From positions 1 through 9,194 of the forward strand of contig JAIPJV010000062.1 in NCBI GenBank assembly GCA_021734005.1: a stretch of 9,194 bases of DNA. The letters run 5' to 3'. A program made the translations under genes and the position numbers. Of the stretch, positions 1 through 5,673 are shown piece by piece. The notes beneath the pieces are model-generated. The model worked only from the letters and a program-made list of their open reading frames with translations, was not told where the DNA came from and did not search any database. The number at the start of each line of letters is the position of its first letter. Within the stretch, counting starts at the first letter, position 1. The stretch comes from Fidelibacterota bacterium (GTDB lineage Bacteria > Fidelibacterota > UBA2242 > JAFGTP01).

Positions 1-781
1 CAAAATGAGTACCTTTGTAAAAAATGTCTTCTACAATATGCAGATGTCCCTGAAGAACCAGTTTGAGATTGTAGCCATCAAAGAGATCAAGAGTCTCAAT
101 ATTGTTAGTAATAATAGCTGCTTCGGAAAGTGGTTCTGTTCCCCCATCAACAGCCTGGGCCAGAATAGAATAGAAGGGGATATGAACGGAGACAATGATT
201 GGAGTATTTTTGTCAATACTGGCCAGATCCTGACGAATCCATTCCTGCTGAGCACTATCAATTCGGCCATAATAATGACGCTCTTCAGTATAACCAATCC
301 CATCCAGAATCATAAAATGCCAGCCCTTGTGGTCAAAAGAATAATAGGTTGAGCCCTTTTGCATGCGCTCTTTATACATGGTTTTGCCATATTTCGGATG
401 TTGCGGTGAGATGCCACTCTCCTCATAAAGCCCAAAAACATCGTGATTGCCCAGCGTATTATAAACGCACATATTGAATTTTTTTGTCAGCCGATCATAG
501 AGATCAAAAAGATGAGTCGCCCGCTCCTGGCTTTGTCCAAGTGCATCCATGATCTGATCGCCACCAGTTAAAATAAAATCAGGGTCAATCTGATTGGCCC
601 TTTTAATGGCCTTTTCAAAACCTTTCGCGCCCGCTCTTTCCTCTTGAAGATGGATATCGGTCATAAAGACAAACTTAAAAGAATCATCTTCCGGTTGGCT
701 GCAGCTGAACAGCGACAGGACAAAAATCATTGTTAGCATCAAAAACAGGCCGCGTCTCCAAATACTTTTCCCCTTGCTCAT
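1..781 (-). CDS. Calcineurin-like metallophosphoesterase lipoprotein (3' end outside window)
   Basis: The 260 visible codons start at an ATG (781-779) preceded by GGAGG (793-789) at 7-nt spacing. The C-terminus lies beyond the left edge. Residues 1-26 are a signal peptide (basic n-region KGK...RR, hydrophobic 11-25) ending in an LFSC lipobox, so Cys27 is the likely lipidated residue. Metallophosphoesterase metal-binding motifs follow in the canonical order: D42-I-H44, GGD (73-75), GNHD (111-114), His200 and GHLH (245-248). The family uses a di-metal centre to hydrolyse phosphomonoesters or phosphodiesters; the substrate cannot be read from the sequence. It starts 25 nt after the GH16 stop, so it is probably the fifth gene of the operon. 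Inferred site of action is the periplasm or envelope, tethered to a membrane. Family assignment is very secure; its role in glycan production is a guess. Confidence 0.93.
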   Translation of the reverse strand, partial: MSKGKSIWRRGLFLMLTMIFVLSLFSCSQPEDDSFKFVFMTDIHLQEERAGAKGFEKAIKRANQIDPDFILTGGDQIMDALGQSQERATHLFDLYDRLTKKFNMCVYNTLGNHDVFGLYEESGISPQHPKYGKTMYKERMQKGSTYYSFDHKGWHFMILDGIGYTEERHYYGRIDSAQQEWIRQDLASIDKNTPIIVSVHIPFYSILAQAVDGGTEPLSEAAIITNNIETLDLFDGYNLKLVLQGHLHIVEDIFYKGTHF

Positions 782-806
782 TAGTTACCCTCCATTATTT
801 TATTTG

Positions 807-1583
807 TTAATGTTCAGAGTTCTTGTCTTGATTCTGGATTTGGTGAACCCTTCTATTCTCTTTGTACCTGAAATTATTGATAATTATTTCCACAGGCCGA
901 CCATTGACAGGAGGCTGACCATGCAAAAGATATAAGTTGATATGAATACGAGCCTGCTCAGGTTTCGGGATATAAGCTCGCTCATAATTCCAGACCGAAA
1001 TTATATGATCTTTAACCTGTGGATATTTGTGATGGCCATAATAGGAATGAAAAAAGATATGATCAGGATTCCAGATAAAGCCGTGAGTTGAATACAATCC
1101 ATTTAGTTTTACATCAAAATTTTTGCGATTGTCAGGGTCCTGGTAGGGCTGGACAACATATTGAACATTGGGAGCAACTTTTTGTCCCCAGCGGGCAATT
1201 TCAATATCAATTTCATTATGATGCTTCGACTCCTGCGGGTCATAGGAAAAAAGCCCCAGAATCACATTCTCATCAAGACTGTCAATTCGGGAGTTAATGA
1301 AAAATTGATAGGTCCCATACTTAAGATTCTCCTGGCAAATTACCTCCGAGCACAGCCACTTACCTTCTTTTTTGAGAATGGTTAAATGCAAGCGGCCAAG
1401 ACTATCCACCCATACATTTTCCTGGCTGTCAGAAAAATAATTTTTACCGGGATTCATCCGCTTTTCAGATGATTTTACTTCCCAGTTATAGCCGGAAAAT
1501 TGGATAGTTCTGGCTTGACCTTCGATAAATACACTCAGCATCAAGAAAATAATAATATGCCCAACTCTCCATTTTTTGACCAT
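807..1583 (-). CDS. Secreted glycoside hydrolase family 16-like glucanase
   Basis: This 258-residue protein has an N-terminal signal peptide (basic KK..R, hydrophobic 9-20, probable cleavage near QA at 23-24). A beta-rich concanavalin-A/GH16-type domain fills the rest. The diagnostic feature is E124-I-D-I-E128 inside HHNEIDIEIARWG, matching the GH16 ExDxE motif with nucleophile Glu124, Asp126 and acid/base Glu128. A KYGTYQF segment (88-94) resembles the strand typical of the fold. GH16 enzymes cleave beta-1,3, beta-1,4 or related glucans and galactans; the substrate is not evident. The ATG at 1583 has a GAGGA Shine-Dalgarno and lies 9 nt after the upstream stop, so it is co-transcribed. Next to a polysaccharide synthase it could trim or release nascent polymer, as BcsZ does for cellulose. 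That role is inference; the family call is firm. Confidence 0.88.
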   Translation of the reverse strand: MVKKWRVGHIIIFLMLSVFIEGQARTIQFSGYNWEVKSSEKRMNPGKNYFSDSQENVWVDSLGRLHLTILKKEGKWLCSEVICQENLKYGTYQFFINSRIDSLDENVILGLFSYDPQESKHHNEIDIEIARWGQKVAPNVQYVVQPYQDPDNRKNFDVKLNGLYSTHGFIWNPDHIFFHSYYGHHKYPQVKDHIISVWNYERAYIPKPEQARIHINLYLLHGQPPVNGRPVEIIINNFRYKENRRVHQIQNQDKNSEH

Positions 1584-1592
1584 TTTAATTCC

Positions 1593-2879
1593 TCATAGCT
1601 GATAAAACAAACTCAATTCTATAGAGCTATGTTTTTGGAATTGATCTACACTGGTTTCATCATTCTCCAAACGACATTGCCAGCGGAGAAGATAAGAGTT
1701 GCTTAAATTATGCTGCCCCCCCAAAATGATCTTTTTGGAACTCAGATAATCAACCTGCTGTTTTGCCAACAGATTATCAGGTGAAACGCCGTAGCCCAGA
1801 CTCAGGGAAAAATAGTTATCAGGAGAACTTAAATAATGCCGAAGATTCAGAAACCAGGCGCTGGAAAACCCTTTGTCTTCAGGCGTGATATAAGAGCGTA
1901 GATTGATCCAGTATTGTTTGTAATACTTTGCCATTGAAACAGTAAAAATGTGCAGACTGGTCGTTGTGTATTGCATATAGCGCCAGCCCATAGATAATTC
2001 CAGAGCAGCCGGCAGAGCCTGATAGATCTCAGCACCAGACCGGAATTCTGGAAAAATGGAAGCAGCAGAATAGCCCAAACTAAAATAGGAATAAGTACCC
2101 GGGCGAAATACAGGATAGCAATCGATTTCATATTGAAGGCCCATCTTTTCAAAGCGGCTGGCATAATTTAACCGTCCGAGTAGATCACCAAAGTCCATTT
2201 TGCGGGAATATTGCAGAGCAGCCAGCTGCCAGGGCGCTTTGTCAGATTTAAGATTTGCAAAGCTGCAGGCCTGCTCTGTGGGAGTAAAAGCAGAATAGCG
2301 ATAAGTTAATCCAATCTGAGAATAGGTTTGCCTAGACTTCATTTTTTGCAATAACTCTTGAGCCTTTTCATGGGAAGGAGAAATCTTTAGAAGAGCATTC
2401 AAAGTTTGCGCAGACTTTTTTTCCTGGTTGGTCAAATTCAATAAAAGTGCTTTTTTATAGAGCAGCTCCTGATCAGTAGGATGATATTGTAAACCATGAT
2501 TGGTCATTTTGAGACCTTTTTGATAATTTTTCGACCAATATTCAATATCAACAATTGTATGCAGGGCTTCCAGATTATCATGGTCTTGCGCCAAAACCTT
2601 TTCAATTTCCTGGCGAGCCTGCTCGTAATCATTCTCCCAGGCATAGATCCGGCCTAAAAAAACCCGCACTCCCAGATATTCGGGATGCTCCGCCAAAACC
2701 TTTTGACATAGCTCGATAGCCTTGTGTCTCTGTCCTGAAAAAGCTGCTTCCCGGGCCTGCTCAAAAACCAGATCTGCATTAAATTCCTGTCCAACTAAGG
2801 GAAAAGCCGCAAAAATTATGGATATTATCAAGAAAAATCTTTTGATATCTACTCCTTTTTCTTCAGGTCTAGCTATCAT
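1593..2879 (-). CDS. TPR domain plus YaiO-type outer-membrane beta-barrel protein (putative glycan exporter)
   Basis: Numbered from the ATG at 2879 (428 residues). Residues 12-30 form a Sec signal peptide (KRFF then a hydrophobic run, cleavage probably near LVGQ). About four TPR helix pairs fill 36-175, and a tyrosine-rich beta-strand region runs from about 186 to the end. The segment around 319-370 (YYKQYWINLRSY, LNLRHYL, SLGYGVSPDN) matches the conserved core of the YaiO outer-membrane domain. TPR plus barrel recalls PgaA, the outer-membrane exporter of poly-GlcNAc; E. coli yaiO itself lies near the GT2 gene yaiP. Expected location is the outer membrane with TPRs in the periplasm. The start is uncertain: TTG at 2885, ATG at 2879 (overlapping the GT2 stop by 11 nt), or ATC at 2846, which alone has a strong Shine-Dalgarno and gives a compact basic n-region. 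The export role is inferred from architecture and neighbours. Confidence 0.85.
   Translation of the reverse strand: MIARPEEKGVDIKRFFLIISIIFAAFPLVGQEFNADLVFEQAREAAFSGQRHKAIELCQKVLAEHPEYLGVRVFLGRIYAWENDYEQARQEIEKVLAQDHDNLEALHTIVDIEYWSKNYQKGLKMTNHGLQYHPTDQELLYKKALLLNLTNQEKKSAQTLNALLKISPSHEKAQELLQKMKSRQTYSQIGLTYRYSAFTPTEQACSFANLKSDKAPWQLAALQYSRKMDFGDLLGRLNYASRFEKMGLQYEIDCYPVFRPGTYSYFSLGYSAASIFPEFRSGAEIYQALPAALELSMGWRYMQYTTTSLHIFTVSMAKYYKQYWINLRSYITPEDKGFSSAWFLNLRHYLSSPDNYFSLSLGYGVSPDNLLAKQQVDYLSSKKIILGGQHNLSNSYLLRWQCRLENDETSVDQFQKHSSIELSLFYQL
2852..2858 (-). promoter_or_regulatory. Strong internal Shine-Dalgarno before an in-frame ATC
   Basis: AAAGGAG on the minus strand is followed by 5 nt and then ATC (2846-2844), in frame with the TPR/barrel gene. 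Starting there would give a product opening (M)KRFFLIIS, an ideal signal peptide. Starting at ATG 2879 puts acidic residues (EE, D) ahead of the hydrophobic core, which is unusual. This is the best Shine-Dalgarno near the gene start, so it bears directly on which codon is used. Confidence 0.45.
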
Positions 2880-4320
2880 TGCCAAAGCCTTTTCTCTTCA
2901 TTTCACCCCAGCCTGAATTGGTTCCTCTAATCGCGGCGAGTATGCCTTTGATTCTCCAATAGGCTGTCATCTGTCTAAAACCAAAATTTTCTAGAATGGC
3001 CAGCAAATAAAGTTTGGCCAGATCACCAAGATTGCTAAAACGACGAAAGGTCATCTCTTCCAGCCCAATACTCACGATTGAGAGAGTGATTCCAAACACA
3101 AAGGCCACCATGAGCAATAACACAGTGTAGATGCCTGCAACTTTTCCCAAAATTATTGCAATTCCAAGCAAAATATAGCCGGGTAATTCGATCAGGGGTC
3201 CCAGCATCTCCAGAAAATAGAAATAAGGGAAAGCCACCATTCCGACCAGACCGTATTTAGGATTGAGGAGCATTTCTTTGTGCTTGGTCATAGTTTGATA
3301 AAGGCCAATTTGCCAGCGTTGTCTTTGCTTGCCCAGAGTGGTCAGATCTTCCGGTACTTCTGTCCAGGCTACAGGATCAGGAACATAGGTCACCTTGTAA
3401 GGCTGATCTATTTTTTGGCAATAATGGTGCATTTTGACAACAAGATCCATATCTTCACCCACAGTGCTGGTGTCATAGCCATTAACTTTGACTGCGGTTT
3501 TTCGTTGAAAAATCCCAAAGGCTCCGGAAATTATCAGAGTTGCATTGAGAACATCCCAGCCCATGCGTCCGCTTAAAAAGGCCCGTAAATATTCAGTGGT
3601 TTGGAAACCGGCTAAAATGTTTTTGGGAAGTTTGACATCAGTAACCTGCCCGCTTTTTATTTTACAGCCATTTACAACCCGTATAATTCCGCCGGCTGCC
3701 ACTGTATTTTCATTTTCCAGAAAAGGGCGCACCAGTCTGATCAAAGCATCTTTTTCCAAAATGCTGTCAGAATCCATGGCACAAAATAGCGGTGTTTGAC
3801 AATAATTAATGCCCGTATTGAGTGCATCGGCCTTCCCGCCATTTTCTTTATCAATTACCCACAGATTGGGATAGCGCTGGCTTTGATAGATCTGTTTGAT
3901 TTCGGCGGTTTCAATTTCTGATAATGGTCCCCGGGCGGCTTTTTTGAGTTGATAGGCATTTTTTAATTTATCCAAAGTGGCGTCTTTGGATCCGTCATTG
4001 ATGACAATTACCTCGTAATCGGGATAATTAAGATACATAAGTGACTTGACTGATTCTACTATAGTTGCCGCTTCATTGTAAGCCGGTGCCAGCAGGGTAA
4101 CAGGGGGCGGCTGGGAGGAAAAGATCAGATCTTCGATTACAATTGATTTCAGCCGGTAAACATATTCTCTAAGGAATTTAAAAGATATGATTGTCGTTAG
4201 TAAATAAGAAAAATTTAGCAAAAGAAAATAAGCTATAATGACGAATTTAAATAGGTCATAAAAGATCTCATAATAGGCAGATAGAAAGGTTCTTGCTATG
4301 TCAATTAAATTTGCTATCAT
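2869..4320 (-). CDS. Processive family-2 glycosyltransferase, membrane polysaccharide synthase
   Basis: This 483-residue inner-membrane GT-A synthase of the BcsA/PgaC/NodC/hyaluronan-synthase type has one or two N-terminal membrane helices (about 22-48). The catalytic domain starts at PAYNEA (79-84), with VINDGS (nucleotide-binding Asp109), the metal-binding D183-S-D185, G288-E-D290 with Asp290 as expected catalytic base, and QRQRW (332-336), the signature of processive synthases. C-terminal helices lie at about 357-420. The tail, with FRQMTAYWRIKG and WGEMKRKGF, stays outside the catalytic core. The enzyme should polymerise a nucleotide-sugar and extrude the chain; which sugar is not readable. 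No PilZ domain is present, unlike BcsA. The ATG at 4320 lies 1 nt after the HEAT-gene stop, implying translational coupling; its Shine-Dalgarno is weak and distant (AGGTG, 13 nt). The frame is open further upstream to 4497, but that would overlap the HEAT gene by 176 nt and lacks the expected N-terminus. Confidence 0.92.
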   Translation of the reverse strand: MIANLIDIARTFLSAYYEIFYDLFKFVIIAYFLLLNFSYLLTTIISFKFLREYVYRLKSIVIEDLIFSSQPPPVTLLAPAYNEAATIVESVKSLMYLNYPDYEVIVINDGSKDATLDKLKNAYQLKKAARGPLSEIETAEIKQIYQSQRYPNLWVIDKENGGKADALNTGINYCQTPLFCAMDSDSILEKDALIRLVRPFLENENTVAAGGIIRVVNGCKIKSGQVTDVKLPKNILAGFQTTEYLRAFLSGRMGWDVLNATLIISGAFGIFQRKTAVKVNGYDTSTVGEDMDLVVKMHHYCQKIDQPYKVTYVPDPVAWTEVPEDLTTLGKQRQRWQIGLYQTMTKHKEMLLNPKYGLVGMVAFPYFYFLEMLGPLIELPGYILLGIAIILGKVAGIYTVLLLMVAFVFGITLSIVSIGLEEMTFRRFSNLGDLAKLYLLAILENFGFRQMTAYWRIKGILAAIRGTNSGWGEMKRKGFGNDS

Positions 4321-4321
4321 A

Positions 4322-5440
4322 TTAATTTTGTAACACCTGTAAGGCGATTTGAGATTTGGCTCCTTCCTGATCGGATATTTTTTGCAATACATCTTCTGCT
4401 TTAATTTGGCGCAAAGCCCGGGCAGCCTGATAAGCAATCCAGTTGGATTGGTCATTAAAAGCTTGCTCAATATCCGGTATATCCTCCTGAGTACCAATTG
4501 TTCCCAGGGTCTGGATAGCTTTTCCTCGTATTTCAGGGTTGCTGGATTCCAGATAAGAACGCACTATAGTTCTGTGCTGAGGCGAACCCGTATTGGCAAT
4601 TATCCCCAGACAGGTTTTGGCAAGATCATCTTCAGGATAATTCTGTAAAACCCGGGCTGCAGTATCCGCAGCTTTTATATTATTTAGCAAAATCAGACTT
4701 TCGCCAATAATTACTCGTGTTTTTTTATCTAAACTTTTATCCAATAATTTTTTGCGCAAAAAACCAGCCCTTTGAGAACCGGCCTGGGCCAAGATGTTGG
4801 ACAATAGACGATAGCTCCAGTCCTGGTAGCGGGGCAGTGTGGCTACTATTTTTTCCAAAACTTCTTTCTGGTCAGAGTATTCCTGTTTAATCATTGCCCG
4901 GGCTGCATACAGAGAAACAAGCGGTGAAGGATCATCGAGTAACTGGATGAAATCAGCTTTGTCAACAGGCAGCTGGAGCTTGTCCAGGGTGATAATCGCC
5001 CGCACTTTTTGAGTTGTATCGCCTTCTGATAGGCGCTTTAACAAAGTATCTTCAAAAGGTCTGGCAATTTCAGTTAGAGTAGCGAGCTCCTGACCTTTGA
5101 TACGAAGGGCAAAGCGAAACAGATAGTCTAAAAAATAGAGTTTATGTTCATTTTTAACTTTATCAAGCAGTATCCGGGGCTCTTCTGCCTCGGAAAGGAC
5201 AGCCAGCAGATCATTATGCCAGCGTTCTTCCAGATTGCTCCATTTGCGTCCTTTGAGATAATTTTTTAATCGCAACACCAGGGTTATCAGAGCAAAAATT
5301 ACTGAAATTATAAAAAGAAAACTTATGAAAACGATTAATATAATAATTACTGTTATGTCAACAGTAAACTGTTGAGCAGGATTTAACAACTCCTCAAAAG
5401 GGGTGTTTTGCAAAAAATTATATGTTATTTCTGTAATCAA
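4322..5440 (-). CDS. Membrane-anchored HEAT-repeat protein
   Basis: This 372-residue protein has one strong transmembrane segment (about 29-57), then a basic stretch (RLKNYLKGRK). By the positive-inside rule that places the large C-terminal part in the cytoplasm. Residues about 75-370 are helical, with HEAT-like repeats clearest at 162-188 (LDDPSPLVSLYAARAMI), 296-318 (SSNPEIRGKAIQTLGTIG) and 326-347 (AFNDQSNWIAYQAARALRQI). HEAT solenoids bind proteins and there is no catalytic motif. As the first gene of the operon, coupled to the synthase gene, it is a candidate scaffold or regulatory subunit of the synthase (inference). The start is TTG (5440-5438) with no visible Shine-Dalgarno. An in-frame stop at 5461-5459 excludes a longer version, and no ATG occurs before the membrane segment. 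Confidence 0.85.
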   Translation of the reverse strand: MITEITYNFLQNTPFEELLNPAQQFTVDITVIIILIVFISFLFIISVIFALITLVLRLKNYLKGRKWSNLEERWHNDLLAVLSEAEEPRILLDKVKNEHKLYFLDYLFRFALRIKGQELATLTEIARPFEDTLLKRLSEGDTTQKVRAIITLDKLQLPVDKADFIQLLDDPSPLVSLYAARAMIKQEYSDQKEVLEKIVATLPRYQDWSYRLLSNILAQAGSQRAGFLRKKLLDKSLDKKTRVIIGESLILLNNIKAADTAARVLQNYPEDDLAKTCLGIIANTGSPQHRTIVRSYLESSNPEIRGKAIQTLGTIGTQEDIPDIEQAFNDQSNWIAYQAARALRQIKAEDVLQKISDQEGAKSQIALQVLQN

Positions 5441-5450
5441 GTCTAATTTT

Positions 5451-5479
5451 TTTATAAATTAATACACAAGTTAATTTAA
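5451..5479 (-). promoter_or_regulatory. Candidate promoter of the polysaccharide operon
   Basis: On the minus strand TTAAAT (5479-5474) and TATAAA (5456-5451) are separated by 17 nt. The -10 match is good and the -35 match weak, in a very AT-rich stretch where such matches arise easily. Transcription would begin only a few bases before the TTG at 5440, giving a nearly leaderless message. That would fit the absence of a Shine-Dalgarno there. The -35 overlaps one arm of the inverted repeat at 5475-5501. Confidence 0.3.
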
Positions 5480-5501
5480 CATCTGTGGATACCATGTTAA
5501 A
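5475..5501. promoter_or_regulatory. Inverted repeat, candidate operator between divergent genes
   Basis: TTTAACAT (5475-5482) and ATGTTAAA (5494-5501) are perfect 8-bp reverse complements separated by 11 bp. The centre-to-centre spacing is 19 bp, roughly two helical turns, as expected for a dimeric DNA-binding protein. It lies upstream of the minus-strand operon and about 60 bp upstream of the regulator's promoter. The arms are AT-rich, which lowers significance. It could instead form a weak hairpin, but no transcript terminates here. Confidence 0.4.
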
Positions 5502-5559
5502 GTTATATTTTTCAATCAGCAGAGCATGGTTTATTCCTATCAATTAAAAAGCGATTCTA

Positions 5560-5587
5560 TTGTTTCGCTAATTTTATTTTTTATAAT
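5560..5587 (+). promoter_or_regulatory. Promoter candidate for the Hpt/response-regulator gene
   Basis: TTGTTT (5560-5565) and a perfect TATAAT (5582-5587) are separated by 16 bp, a good sigma-70-type match. Transcription would start near 5594, leaving an untranslated leader of about 80 nt before the Shine-Dalgarno at 5661. I see no riboswitch-like structure in that leader. Confidence 0.5.
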
Positions 5588-5660
5588 AAGATATTACTCA
5601 ACTATCAGTATTTCAAATTTTTTATTAAACCCCAGAATTTCAGTAAGAGAAATAATATTC

Positions 5661-5668
5661 AAAGGAGG
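5661..5668 (+). promoter_or_regulatory. Strong Shine-Dalgarno followed by ATT start candidate
   Basis: AAAGGAGG is the strongest ribosome-binding site in the window. Five nt later comes ATT (5674-5676), in frame with the regulator. No ATG, GTG or TTG occurs in this frame between the stop at 5653-5655 and the ATG at 5740, which lies 71 nt from this Shine-Dalgarno and has no good one of its own. The site therefore points to ATT as the start codon. Confidence 0.6.
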
Positions 5669-5673
5669 AAGTT

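Noticed and set aside
5..352. Open plus-strand frame at the left edge
   Set aside because: It lies antisense to the metallophosphoesterase gene, whose metal-binding motifs are all present in the minus-strand frame; no recognisable domain in the plus-strand product.
4321..4497. N-terminal extension of the glycosyltransferase up to 4497
   Set aside because: It would overlap the HEAT gene by 176 nt and adds a basic, Cys-rich stretch unlike the family; the ATG at 4320 gives the normal N-terminal membrane helix.
5501..5529. Second minus-strand promoter candidate starting with TTGAAA
   Set aside because: No acceptable -10 sequence at 16-18 nt (GTATCC only).
5494..5547. 17-codon open frame beginning with ATG in the divergent control region
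   Set aside because: No Shine-Dalgarno, upstream of the better promoter candidate, and overlaps the inverted repeat; probably chance.
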